Source: Cepaea nemoralis (Eukaryota; Mollusca; Gastropoda; Stylommatophora; Helicidae). From it: a stretch of DNA of 64,000 bases. Made by a program: the position numbers and the translations under genes. How positions within the stretch are numbered: the first letter of the stretch is position 1; each line of letters starts with the position of its first letter. Under the pieces are notes generated by a model. That model searched no databases, was not told the DNA's origin, and was given only the letters and a program-made list of their open reading frames with translations. The stretch lies in NCBI GenBank assembly GCA_014155875.1, contig JACEFZ010006331.1:146001-210000 (forward strand), written 5' to 3'. Shown one piece after another: positions 54,301-64,000 of the stretch.

Positions 54301-55672
54301 GCTACATTCTTAGTAATTTTATTTAACGCCTTGTAGTCACAACAGAACCTGTTCGAACCATCAGACTTGGCCACAATTACCACCGGAGATGACCATTCTG
54401 ATTTTGATCTTGTTATTATGCCTGCTTTCAACATATCTTCTATTGCCTTTTCTACGACTTCTCTATTTCTTAATGGAGTTCTGTATGGTTTTAAACTAAT
54501 TGGTGGATGATCTCCCGTGTCTATTTCCATCGTAACTGTTTGTGTCTTACCCAATTCTAAATCATTTATCGCAAACACATCTTGATTTTGCTTTATAAGT
54601 TGTTCTAACACTTCCTTATTTTCTGGCGAAGTTTTTAATTGTGCTAACAATTCTTTTTCTCTTGTTACTTTGTCTAGTGAATGTATTTGTGCTGTATTTC
54701 TTCTAGATGGATGGATCAATTCATCCATTCTTACGTTCCCTTTTCTTCTGTATCCGCGTCTATTATTACTTCTTTCATTAGAGGTTTCTGAATAACTTAT
54801 GCCTGCCATATTTACTCTATCTGTTGCCAATATGTCACTAACGTTATGTTCTAGCTTAGCTATTACACATCCTCTGAATAATTTAATTTCTCTACCTGTG
54901 TTATTAATAACCATTACTGGAAATGTTAAACTTTTATCTAATTCTATTATTCCATCCGGAACTTCTAAACCTGGCTCATCAATTATTTCATTTTGCAATT
55001 CCGTGATTCTGACTATGTTTCCTGCTACATAATACGGGTTTCTCTTCAGTCTTGCTTGTATCAAATTAACTGACTGTGGTTTTAAATTCATGGTCGTTTT
55101 GACTCTAACTAGTGTCGACACATGCATATCTTCTTCTAGATCTACGTAAACATCTTGGAATTTTAATTTATGCAAATCAAATAAAAGTCTCACCCCATTT
55201 TTCAATAAAAAATCTCGTCCCAATATCATATTTCTATTTAAATCTTTAACCACATGGAACATATGCCTGACATTTATCCCTCCTAATTTCAAATTTATCA
55301 TCGTTTGTCCTAACACTTCTAATTTTTGTCCCGTTACCGAATGAAGATTCTCCTGAATTCTAAATATTTTACAATTTTTTAACATTCGATATAAAAATGC
55401 TTCTTTAATCACGCTAACTTGTGCTCCCGAATCAACTAATGTTCTAACTTTATATTTTCCTATCTGTACTATACATGAGCTAGGATCTACCATATTTAAT
55501 GACAATTGTTTTACCTCGGCTTGTTTTTTATTTCTAAATGTTCTATTATACTCATCCTTTGGGTTTTTAATATATTGATGCCCTTTTTGGATCTTACTAT
55601 CTTCCCTCCTACTGCCGATCCTATTCAGTAAGCGGGATGCCAATTTCCCTGATTTCCTGACCTTCTAAAATT
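51324..55672 (-). CDS. pol: Gypsy pol (protease, RT, RNase H, integrase), one internal stop
   Basis: Expressed by -1 frameshift from gag; the pol frame is open from about 55669, after a TAG. Counting from 55643, protease LVDSGAQVSVI is near residue 70 and the RT begins near 400 (WSSPVVIVAKSDGSNRFCCD, YFTTLDARAGFW). The catalytic YIDDVLIF is at about 532, RNase H LILYTDASDNAIGA at about 679, and the integrase zinc motif HDNNGH...CEKC is followed by DISGPHP, LTDNGKEF and NAKNERQ (D, D and E). A GPY/F-like module (WVPGYYILEKKGPVSYTI) and a charged tail complete the protein. A single in-frame TAG at 54153-54155 splits the RT between THMG and YEFLRMPFGL with no change of frame, so this copy is probably inactive unless read through. 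Confidence 0.93.
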
Positions 55673-56635
55673 TCTCTGTATTTCTCCAGAATTCCAATTT
55701 GCTGGTCTGCCATTTGCAATTCTATTCTGTATACTCGTCTGAACACCTCTACTATTTTGCGTATTCGATGGGCCACTTCTGTTACCACAAAAGCGAAAAA
55801 TGTGCCCACGTTGGTGACATCCCCAACAAACCACATTCGAGTTATTTGTGTTACCTTCCATGTTTCTTACAGTATTTCTCACTTGTCCTCTTCTATCTTG
55901 ATTATATACATTCTCGTTTCTTTGCACCATCTGTATTTCTCCTCGTCTTCCTCTCCATCCATGTCTATACTGTCCTATTTCCATAGGTTCTTCAATTCTA
56001 TCTTCCGAACTACTACCTAACTCTCGTCCTACCCTTAACCTAAACCTCCTCCTCAAGCTTTCCTCTTGTATAGCGATATCTACCGCTTGTGACAATCTTG
56101 CAGGATTCTCTCTTAATAATTTAAATTTCAATCCATCTGACCTAATCCCATCAACAAAAATCCCTACTAACATCCGTTCCACTTCTTCTGCTCGTACATT
56201 CTGTCCTAAAAATGACTCTTCAGCTAAATTGATTAACCTGTCACTGTATAACTGAACACTTTCTGTGCTGTTTTGTCTAGTCTGTCGCAATACTGAGAAT
56301 GCGTGTTGTGGATCAGTAATTTCAGCATATTTTCTTGCGAGATCATCTTTAAATTCTTCCCAGGTTTCACCTCCTGCTGCCTCTAACTTTCTTCTTATAT
56401 GGTCAGAAACTGGACTTGTACTTGTTCTGTATGCCAAATTCTTTTTCTCTCCATCTGTAGCGTTTACTAAATATGCATGTTTCTCAATAGAAATAATCCA
56501 TTTCTTAAACTGATTTGCTTGACCACTAAATCTTTCAACCTCAGTGCTTATATTTTGTTGTCTTAACACTGCATCCAACCTTGATATTGCCCCACCAACT
56601 CCAGTCAGTACCTGTGAAAAATCTTGGGATTCCAT
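55625..56635 (-). CDS. gag: Gypsy Gag (capsid/nucleocapsid)
   Basis: 336 residues from the ATG at 56635 (MESQDFSQVLTGVGGAISRL). I prefer it to the in-frame ATG 69 bases upstream because the extra residues are hydrophobic leader-like sequence and MESQ follows the leader. FKKWIISIEKHAYLVNATD and WEEFKDDLARKYAEI are typical capsid sequence. Near residue 270 a single zinc knuckle CWGCHQRGHIFRFC (C-x2-C-x4-H-x4-C) marks the nucleocapsid, within an Arg/Asn-rich C-terminus. It packages the element RNA in virus-like particles. It ends NWHPAY with TGA. Confidence 0.92.
   Translation of the reverse strand: MESQDFSQVLTGVGGAISRLDAVLRQQNISTEVERFSGQANQFKKWIISIEKHAYLVNATDGEKKNLAYRTSTSPVSDHIRRKLEAAGGETWEEFKDDLARKYAEITDPQHAFSVLRQTRQNSTESVQLYSDRLINLAEESFLGQNVRAEEVERMLVGIFVDGIRSDGLKFKLLRENPARLSQAVDIAIQEESLRRRFRLRVGRELGSSSEDRIEEPMEIGQYRHGWRGRRGEIQMVQRNENVYNQDRRGQVRNTVRNMEGNTNNSNVVCWGCHQRGHIFRFCGNRSGPSNTQNSRGVQTSIQNRIANGRPANWNSGEIQRNFRRSGNQGNWHPAY
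55643..55649 (-). promoter_or_regulatory. -1 ribosomal frameshift slippery heptamer
   Basis: On the minus strand, in gag codons, CAG GGA AAT contains G GGA AAT, an X XXY YYZ heptamer. Slipping back one base gives GGG AAA TTG GCA, which is exactly the pol frame. It lies in the roughly 45-base window between the upstream pol-frame TAG (about 55670) and the gag stop (55625). Confidence 0.8.
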
Positions 56636-57720
56636 CCTAAAATTTATAATTATCAAGCAATATACAAATATTTCAAACAATATTAATTTCAAACCCAGCA
56701 ACAATACATAATCTGTTAATTACTCTAATATTATCTAATTATCTTAACTAAAGCCTCCAATCGAAGATCCTGACGAAGAAATATTCCTGTTTCAATCCTG
56801 AATTCTGACAAAAGAATTTAAATGACCTCCTGATTCAGAATTACCTACACCACATAAAAAAGGACTCTAATCAAGCTCGTTGAATTGAGCAGAACAAAGA
56901 AGAGCCTCTGGATTTCTTTCCTTAATAATTTAATCGAAGTCTAAGTCAGTTCTTTCCAATTATTTCCTGACGTTGATTATGCTCGATATCAGGCTCGCAA
57001 CAAGACTGTTTGATTACTTGCTCGATTACTGTAGATTCCCTTCAAGTAAGGTCACCTTCACGCAAGCGACAACTGCTCACGACTTCAGCAAAAAAAAACT
57101 CACTTTCCAACAGCAATCTGGGATTTTCATATATATATTTCAGCGCAAACGTAATCCAGTCAACAACAATTGGACTTAAAGCTGACGCTATCCAGTCTCT
57201 TATTTTCATGTGGGACTCTCGCCATGGTCAGTTTAAATTACTTTATCCAAACCCCGAGTTGAGACAAGTTTCATTTATGCCTTCCTTTAATTGAAGTGAC
57301 TGTAGAGAGTATTGCAGATTTTGATTTCATAATTATGGAATTTGCACCATAACCTTGACTTCACCTTCAACAGTCCCACGGGTTAAAACTCATAATTTGT
57401 ACTGATTTTTGATGCAGAACGGCATTACTTGATCTCAATATACCATTTTGCGTTGGTCAGTTCTCCAGTTAATTTCATAATTATGTAATAACATCAGTCT
57501 TTCAAAAAAAAAATAAGTTTATCAATCAAACCTTTTTTTAGCGCTGTCCTTGAAAATGGATCTCCTTCTTAACCAGGAATCCAGTGAGAACCCAGAACAG
57601 CTACCAACAGTCGGCTTTCATCTGTTGCGTTTCTCAATATTTACTTCTCCAGACACCCCAGACATAACCATCTTCTATGGCGGTACTCTCTCTCTCCGCG
57701 ACCTCCCATGTTTCATAAAT
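56636..57720 (-). other. 5' leader of the gypsy element
   Basis: About 1.1 kb between the primer binding site and gag. No ORF with a recognisable domain. It is long for a gypsy leader. Confidence 0.65.
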
Positions 57721-57731
57721 TCACGGCACCA
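57721..57731 (-). promoter_or_regulatory. Primer binding site
   Basis: On the minus strand TGGTGCCGTGA lies 11 bases downstream of the 5' LTR. TGG complements the CCA end of a tRNA. The tRNA species was not determined. Confidence 0.65.
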
Positions 57732-57742
57732 AATCAACCTGT

Positions 57743-58028
57743 TATAATAGTGTGACATTACAGGTTAGGCACGTGATCGTACAGGACACAAGTCTTCGCG
57801 TTGTTAAAAACATACTTTATTAGCCGAATCGTTCTATTTCAGCATACATGATGGAGACTCCCTTCTTGGTGTTGACATCCCTTCTCGCTGGCCCCCAAGT
57901 GACGTGTGTGTTTTCCTAGATACACTTCTTCATTCGTGCACACACGTTCACTATGGTTTTCCCCCTAGTCAAGGAATGCGCAGCATTCCTTAACTCTTTA
58001 CTCCTAACCTAATTCCCTCACTGTTACA
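57743..58028 (-). repeat. 5' LTR of the gypsy element
   Basis: 286 bp, matching 49760-50045 except for one base. On the minus strand it starts TGTAACAGTGAGGG at 58028. Promoter and polyadenylation signals were not located with confidence. Confidence 0.95.
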
Positions 58029-59202
58029 GTTACTAGTGTAGCTTGTGTCGTGTCCAAGTCTATGTCATGGATGAAGTTATCACAATGTATGATGTTACTA
58101 GTGTAGCTTGTGTCGTGTCCAAGTCTATGTCATGGGTGCAGTTATCACAATGTATGATGTTACTAGTGTAGCTTGGGTCGTGTCCAAGTCTATGTCATGC
58201 AGTTATCACAATGTATGATGTTACTAGTGTAGCTTGTGTCGTGTCCAAGTCTATGTCATGCAGTTATCACAATGTATGATGTTACTAGTGTAGCTTGGGT
58301 CGTGTCCAAGTCTATGTCATGCAGTTATCACAATGTATGGTGTTACTAGTGTAGCTTGTGTCGTGTCCAAGTCTATGTCATGGGTGCAGTTATCACAATG
58401 TATGATGTTACTAGTGTAGCTTGTGTCGTGTCCAAGTCTATGTCATGGGTGCAGTTATCACAATGTATGATGTTACTAGTGTAGCTTGTGTCGTGTCCAA
58501 GTCTATGTCATGGGTGCAGTTATCACAATGTATGGTGTTACTAGTGTAGCTTGTGTCGTGTCCAAGTCTATGTCATGGATGAAGTTATCACAATGTATGA
58601 TGTTACTAGTGTAGCTTGTGTCGTGTCCAAGTCTATGTCATGGATGAAGTTATCACAATGTATGATGTTACTAGTGTAGCTTGTGTCGTGTCCAAGTCTA
58701 TGTCATGCAGTTATCACAATGTATGATGTTACTAGTGTAGCTTGTGTCGTGTCCAAGTCTATGTCATGCAGTTATCACAATGTATGATGTTACTAGTGTA
58801 GCTTGTGTCGTGTCCAAGTCTATGTCATGGATGCAGTTATCACAATGTATGATGTTACTAGTGTAGCTTGTGTCGTGTCCAAGTCTATGTCATGGGTGCA
58901 GTTATCACAATGTATGATGTTACTAGTGTAGCTTGTGTCGTGTCCAAGTCTATGTCATGGGTGCAGTTATCACAATGTATGATGTTACTAGTGTAGCTTG
59001 TGTCGTGTCCAAGTCTATGTCATGGATGCAGTTATCACAATGTATGATTTTACTAGTGTAGCTTGTGTCGTGTCCAAGTCTATGTCATGGATGAAGTTAT
59101 CACAATGTATGATGTTACTAGTGTAGCTTGGGTCGTGTCCAAGTCTATGTCATGCAGTTATCACAATGTATGATGTTACTAGTGTAGCTTGTGTCGTGTC
59201 CT
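58029..59202. repeat. 61/65-bp minisatellite array, right part (about 18 copies)
   Basis: Continuation of the array at 39405-49755 after the gypsy insertion, beginning with the second GTTA. It has the same unit variants and no indel-dense block. It ends abruptly at CGTGTCC/TCCTTTAAAG. Confidence 0.97.
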
Positions 59203-59354
59203 CCTTTAAAGTGTCGTCCCTGGAGTGAGGAGAGTCAACACCCACATTATAATATTTCTTTTCCTTTGTCAATATCCTGGAGAATCCACCAGCTTCCGTC
59301 CAACACACTCCATCAGCATATGGACACCTTTTCCTATCACTCTCTCACTATCAG

Positions 59355-60715
59355 TTAGTTAGTTAGTTAGTTATCAGTTGGGGTATCTTCGTTGCACTCC
59401 GGACATGTCCATAGGTGCTCAGATCCCCCCTCCCCAGCATATGCATCAGCGTCCGTTGGCTAATAGTGCCAGTTCTGTGTTGGTTGACGAGGCCCCTCGT
59501 TTTCCCGATGTACCTCTCGCGTCTGGCTGTGCCGATTCTTACTCCCAGGTCTTCCATCCTGGAAAGCGATGTGGAATCACTGACGTCAAACTCCTCTGTT
59601 CTCGCCATATCTTTAAGGGCGTTAATAACATCCGCACGATCCATGGGCTGGCCATCTACAGGGGGTGCAGAGCCAGCCAGTTTGTCAGCTCGTTCATTTC
59701 CCTCGACTCCCGCATGTCCCGGGACGAAGATGAAGGTGACTTTGCGGACAGCATACTTCCTCACCGACTCAGTCCACTGTCTACGTACAGATCCAGCTTC
59801 GACCTTCTGAATCATGCTCATTGAATCACTTAGTACACACACGTTGGTATAATGCTGTGATTCCAGCCATATGAAAGCCTGTGTAACTGCCATCACCTCC
59901 ATCGTCATGCTGCTCGTGGTCATAGAGTGGGCACCACTGGATTCTTGAACGGTTCGGCCCGCTGAACGGGCTGTAAATGCCCACGCACTTCATTGCTGCT
60001 TTACAACAGATCCATCTGTATAGATGAGCACTTCGGGGCTATCTGAGTGATCATAGATGAGCGCGTTAACCTCTGCATTGACAGCGGCAGGGTTCTGCTC
60101 TCTGCACCGTCTGTCGAGTGTGATAATGCAGGAGAAGGTACACTTAAAAGCTGGAGGCACCGGCAACCATTCCTTGCCGGGGTTGATACTGGTAAGACTG
60201 CAGACCTGTCCGACGACATCTTCCGCCCGACCCATCCATGATTTGCCCCTCTTTAGCCTGTCACCCTTTTCTCTGAATACAGCGTCATGAGCAGAGGGTG
60301 CTGCTCATCTGCACTTATTTTTAAGTATGCACGAGCTCTCCAGATCTTGATCCCGTGTTCCATTGTCGGGAAGTCAAGGAGGTATCTCATTGCTACACAG
60401 CTGGTGTCTCTCGTGCAGCCCAAAATGATGCGCATGGCTTCGTTTTGTACCTTTTCAAGTCTTCCAATCTGTGTAGGGCTGACAGTGAGGATGGCCAGAG
60501 CATACTCGATGCGTGAAAGCACAAGTCCTTGGAACAGAAGTAATAGCAGTCTTTGCTCGATATTGGCAGTCGCCATGACTCTCATTGCTGCCAAACCTTT
60601 TCGAGCCTTCGTTATGACATAATCGACATGATCTCTGAAGGACTCTCTCACTGTCGTACTATGCCCCCTCTCATACTTCCCCAACGCAACATACTCAACA
60701 ACTCTTGCTTCCAAA
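59355..60715 (-). pseudogene. Non-LTR retrotransposon fragment: RT C-terminus plus RNase H
   Basis: The minus strand reads RT thumb-type sequence (GLVLSRIEYALAILTVSP, IGRLEKVQNEAMRIILGCTR, LLDFPTMEHGIKIWRARAYL; 60714-60253). After a frameshift it continues to an RNase H with all four acidic motifs: LIYTDGSVVKQ (D), TMEVMAVTQAF (E), LSDSMSMIQ (D) and PGHAGVEGNERADKLAG (D). The C-terminus is RTLMHMLGRGDLSTYGH. One in-frame TGA follows VVKQQ. A (TTAG)n run at about 59355-59377, plus strand, is the 3' tail. The 5' end is truncated at about 60715. The RT-RNase H order fits the I/jockey-like groups of non-LTR elements. Confidence 0.85.
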
Positions 60716-60885
60716 AATTAATAAAGATTAATTTATTAAAAGAGAAAAGTGTAACGTATATGAGACGTGTATGCGAAGAAAAATGTGTGTCGTGTATCTT
60801 CTTCTTTGCGTTCATCCGGAGTGATTTTTTCAGATGTGATTGCTGTGTGTCTGGTTAGGCACCCTCGGGTCGAAACCCTCAGGCC
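60716..60885. other. AT-rich unassigned sequence
   Basis: A short stretch after the truncation point of the preceding pseudogene. Nothing recognised. Confidence 0.35.
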
Positions 60886-61870
60886 AACACATCCGACTTT
60901 TAGCGTGCATTTTTGACCAGGTTAGCAATCCTGGGAGACTCTCACTTTTGTGGTACCGTCCACATCTCAGCTGGTCTAGTTGGAACAGTCGAAGACTACA
61001 CGGTCATCCCTCAAGTGAAGGCAGGGACAGTCCATAGCATTTTCCGCCATCCTGGGTGGCTTCCATAATTGCAGAGCCGGCACATAACGCTCTGGTGCTG
61101 GGTTTACCGAGGGAATCGTCACGTCCTGCTCATGGCTGTTTTAATTCCTCACTTCAATATATTGGGCATTTCGCTCGCCCTGGGCCGTTCCTGCACAAAC
61201 CAGTCAGCTCTGCGGTTGGTTTCCACTAAGCGAGTTTTCGGACATGTGCTTGTCCCTGTACCCATCAGAGCTGTTCCAGGCACGGCGGACATTCGGAAAA
61301 CTACCTAGTCAGAGCTGTTCCGAACAAGAGCGGCATTCGGAAACTAGGTAGTCAGAGCTGTTCCTAGCACGGGGGACATTCGGACGAGACATTTCACTCG
61401 GACGTAAATGCGTAGTGTCAATTTTTAGTTTGCCACCCGTAGGACGACACTTCCGACTTCCGGCGGGCATTTTTTAGTGAGGTTAGCCTTCCTCTGGTTT
61501 CGAGACACGTTAAACTGTTGTAATGTCACCCACATCTCAGCTGGTCAAGATAGAACAATCAACGATATCGTGGTCTGCCCTCAAGGGAAGGCAGGGGCAG
61601 ACCATGGGCATTATCTCGCTATCCAAGGAGGCTTCCATAATTGCAGAGCCGGCACATATTGCTCTGAGACTAGGCTCACCCAAGGAGTTTCCACGTCCTG
61701 CTCATGGCTGCTTTAGTTCCTCACTTCCATGTTTTGGGCATCCCACTTGCCACTGATCGCTCAATCACACACCAGGAGCGGTCAGACTGCGAGTGACATC
61801 CACTCGGTAAGCTTTTGCTTGTGACTTCAGACCACGCAATAGGTTCGCTCGCCGTGCGTTCCATTTCGCG
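60886..61870. repeat. Diverged tandem pair, period about 560-570 bp
   Basis: 60886-61290 and 61443-61870 share CCACATCTCAGCTGGTC, CCCTCAAG.GAAGGCAGGG, GGCTTCCATAATTGCAGAGC, CACGTCCTGCTCATGGCTG and TTCCTCACTTC in the same order, with many substitutions. Between them (61265-61390) a roughly 50-bp motif TCAGAGCTGTTCC...GGACATTCGGA occurs three times. No convincing ORF. The region may be the body of the element headed, on the minus strand, by the ribozyme candidate at 62326-62456. Confidence 0.7.
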
Positions 61871-62325
61871 TTGATGAGACATTCTTCCACTTTTGTCTAC
61901 ACTCTCTATGAGTTAGATACAGACAGTTTCCGTAACCCTTCGACTGGGGCACTTTTCTGACTTTTTTGTACTCGCTCACAGAGGTAGACTACATGTGCTG
62001 CCGGCTCAGCACCTTACCTTCGTGCAGCAGTGAACGGGAAACGGCCAGGCCCCTTCATCCGGGAAACTCTCATATCCCCCAGCTGGGAGCCTTCGAACAT
62101 GTATCAGACCTGAGCATGTAGCTTGCTCAGTATCATGTTTCTATTTTCCGGTAGACGGGTATCAGCCTGGCTCTAAGATCCGAGGGTTTGTGGCTTAGAG
62201 GCGTTCAGCCACAGCCCTCGACAGGGAGCCTTAAGAGTTTTGTCCGGACCAAGAAATTCTGCCTTTGTGCACCTCATTTAAATTTTGACTGCTATCCTCA
62301 GTCTATGCCTGCAGAGCAGCAGGTT
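61871..62325. other. Unassigned sequence downstream of the minus-strand ribozyme candidate
   Basis: No gene recognised. If the ribozyme marks a retroelement 5' end, this is the first part of that element's transcript on the minus strand. Confidence 0.35.
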
Positions 62326-62456
62326 GTGTCTCTCTTAGTCTGGTCCCTATCCCATAAGCTGTCCGATATGTAATTTTTCACCCATCGGCAAGCAAATGGG
62401 GTCTATGGGACACGCAAGCTCCCCCACCACGTCAAGGTGGAGACACATCGGGGGAG
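62326..62456 (-). ncRNA. HDV-like (Pr77/L1Tc-type) ribozyme candidate
   Basis: On the minus strand, P1 is CTCCCCC (62456-62450) with GGGGGAG (62425-62419). P2 is GTGTCTC (62446-62440) with GAGACAC (62332-62326), extendable by a T-A pair. P3 is ACC with GGT, closing L3 TTGACGT. The P4 region contains TCCCATA/TATGGGA. J4/2 reads GACTAAGA, where CTAAG equals the catalytic segment known from antigenomic HDV and L1Tc ribozymes. Compared with the plus-strand copy at 17156, P2 differs at two base pairs, both compensated. The core CCACCTTGACGTGGTG differs from the Pr77 core at one position as I recall it. No RTE ORF follows, so it may head a non-autonomous element. Confidence 0.75.
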
Positions 62457-63326
62457 GTGTCGTGTATAATAACCTAAATGTATATGTCAGCCCTCAAAGT
62501 TCAGGATCATCATGGCAAGGATTACACGACATCACACGAGTCAGTACAATAGACCTCACCGAAGTCGTATTCTTCTCTCCAGACATGTCCTCCTCCAGGA
62601 GCTCTGATGACCATGAGATCTGAATCCCATGTAAATATATAATCCGTGGAAAATACTAGTATTGTTCCTAACACAACTGTTCCTAATAGTTTATAGAAAT
62701 CTAAGATCTCATAATTCCTGCACAGAGAAAAATAATGGAACACTGTCTCATGAACATAACGTTTCTTCTTGCGAAATGTTCTGTATTTTCACTCTTAAAC
62801 AGTCAATGTATCTAGACAAAAATGGCTTGCTTTATTCACTAGATATAGTCTGAAAGTTCTGATTTCCTTGATACGTGGAACAACGACACTTCAATGTTTG
62901 GTTTCATCTAATGTGAACATCAGTTCCTACTGATCTAGTTCCACATGGGCTGAACATCCATCACTTCAGGTGTGTTAACGATTGATATTCACTCATGTAG
63001 GATACATATACCATTAGGCTCCACCGAGCAATGTGTATTAACTTCTTCCGTTGCGAAAGTTGCTGGCCCATCTCTCTACATTATAATTTATCCGGGATCG
63101 GATATTTATTGGTTCCGGGTTCTTCATTCCAACCAGAGGAACCTGCAAAATAAATCAAACAACTGGTGATAGCCCCCCCGTCACTGATCTCTATTAGATG
63201 ATCGTGGCCATCGGCCTCGCTCAGAAAATACAGTGAACCTAAACTGTCAGGGACAGATGAACTGAACACAGAGGTTTACATCAGGCCAAGACAAGAAGAA
63301 AAGAAAAACAACCAACAGCGTGCGGA
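62457..63326. other. Unique sequence without recognised features
   Basis: AT-rich single-copy sequence. The small ORFs in it lack signatures and splice-bounded context. Confidence 0.4.
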
Positions 63327-63352
63327 CCCCCCCCCCCCCCCCCCCCCCCCCC
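63327..63352. repeat. Poly-C run
   Basis: About 26 consecutive C residues (GCGGA then C-run then ACCAGGG), preceded by AAAGAAAAACAACCAACAGC. Confidence 0.97.
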
Positions 63353-63730
63353 ACCAGGGAGCACCCACTGGAATATCCCAATTATCCCTCATTACTCAAT
63401 TCTCAACTAGTAAAGCTTATCAACACTTCACTAATCTATTTTCAACTAACAGGGCTAAGTATCACTCTAGTTTTAACAAGACTACTGCCTATATTAATTA
63501 GGCCTAAATAGACTATATTGACTACCTTATGCAAAACCGCCTCATTCCGGGATGGCTACTACACTTTACCATAACGACACATGCTAGTTAATATTAAATT
63601 AATCTAACACTGTAGAGCTCTCCCACAAACACGTCCATCATAATCCACGGTTTTGGTCAACTCCCCATCTCCAATCATGGTTTTTGGCAAAACCTAAAAT
63701 TGGTCACGTGACGGTATTGATGTCCTGCAG
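63353..63730. other. Unique sequence
   Basis: No recognised feature. It contains two related short segments, ACGGTTTTGGTCAACTCCCC and a similar ATGGTTTTTGGCAAAACC, about 30 bp apart. Confidence 0.35.
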
Positions 63731-63888
63731 GTGTTATTTGGGCATATCATCCACTGTCAAGAATCCATTCCCCCTGGCCTAGTCACCGTCAAAGCTGTCA
63801 TCACTTGTTTTGACCTCCCCAACAAGCTAGCGAGTTACTGTATGATCCCAATAACAGTTTCCACAACAAACTGCCAATATGCTGTCAA
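63731..63888 (+). CDS. Possible further exon (weak)
   Basis: After an acceptor-like TGTCCTGCAG the plus strand is open in phase 0: VLFGHIIHCQESIPPG, LVTVKAVITCFDLPNKLASY, CMIPITVSTTNCQYAVK. It reaches a poor donor (GTGACA, about 63893) just before a TGA. PGLVTVKAVITCFDLPN faintly resembles the PLVMLVIKVTDVDIFGLDD stretch of the exon at 38831. The phase does not allow a direct junction to 38985, so an intervening exon would be needed or this is a separate or chance ORF. Confidence 0.22.
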
Positions 63889-64000
63889 GGGGTGACAATC
63901 CCAGCCATCCTTCCGTTTTATGTCGGGAAATTCTACATGACAGACGGACTGTTTACTTCCGAGCTGAGTACTTCCGCTTTCAATCCGACCTGTTGATAAA

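Larger units (their letters stand above)
49760..58028 (-). mobile_element. Young Ty3/gypsy LTR retrotransposon (8,269 bp)
   Basis: A complete element on the minus strand: 5' LTR 57743-58028, primer binding site near 57721-57731, leader, gag (56635-55625), pol (55672 to 51324), about 1.3 kb without coding sequence, polypurine tract, and 3' LTR 49760-50045. It splits the 61/65-bp array and has a 4-bp GTTA target duplication. The LTRs differ by one base (AGAAACATAC against AAAAACATAC, about 49833 and 57816). There is no envelope gene and no recognisable chromodomain. Confidence 0.96.

Overview
This is animal nuclear DNA, probably from a lophotrochozoan and most likely a mollusc. I infer this from the spliced exons with GTGAGT donors, RTE-type and RNase-H-bearing non-LTR retrotransposons, a tRNA-derived SINE, a Ty3/gypsy element and very heavy minisatellite content. 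There are no prokaryotic operons, tRNA genes, rRNA genes or CRISPR arrays. Well over half of the 64 kb is tandem repeat. Most repeat units are multiples of 3 bp (45, 21, 42, 66 and others), so long open frames run through the arrays on both strands. These frames are repeat artefacts and not genes.

Layout. 1-7407: two related 45-bp minisatellites separated by two decayed non-LTR reverse-transcriptase fragments. 7471-11603: 40-bp and 37-bp arrays, an RNase H retroelement fragment and a second RT C-terminal fragment. 11604-13470: a 21-bp monomer family with two dimeric 42-bp subfamilies. 13519-38985: three phase-compatible exons (13519-13646, 21319-21460, 38831-38985) of one plus-strand host gene. 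They encode a cysteine-containing extracellular segment resembling the N-terminal (MNNL/C2-like) domain of Delta/Jagged-type Notch ligands. The introns hold a 66-bp array that duplicates the exon-1 splice donor, a 53-bp array, a nearly intact RTE element (17156-20384), and a 14.7-kb array of 21-bp units with kilobase-scale higher-order repeats. 39405-59202: an array of 61/65-bp units split by a young 8.27-kb Ty3/gypsy element on the minus strand (49760-58028; 286-bp LTRs differing at one visible base, 4-bp target duplication GTTA). 59355-63889: an RNase-H non-LTR pseudogene, a diverged repeat pair, a second ribozyme-like structure and a doubtful further exon.

Most notable are two HDV-like (Pr77/L1Tc-type) self-cleaving ribozyme candidates. 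One lies exactly at the 5' end of the RTE element (+ strand, 17156-17303). The other heads a non-coding region on the minus strand (62326-62456). They share P1, P3 and L3, and their P2 helices differ by two compensatory base-pair changes. Second, two of the three host exons have their 5' splice site tandemly duplicated, and the third has a 14.7-kb array starting about 25 bp after its donor. This suggests that repeat growth in this gene is nucleated at exon 3' ends. Third, parts of the 61/65-bp array are dense in single-base indels, which looks like uncorrected long-read error.
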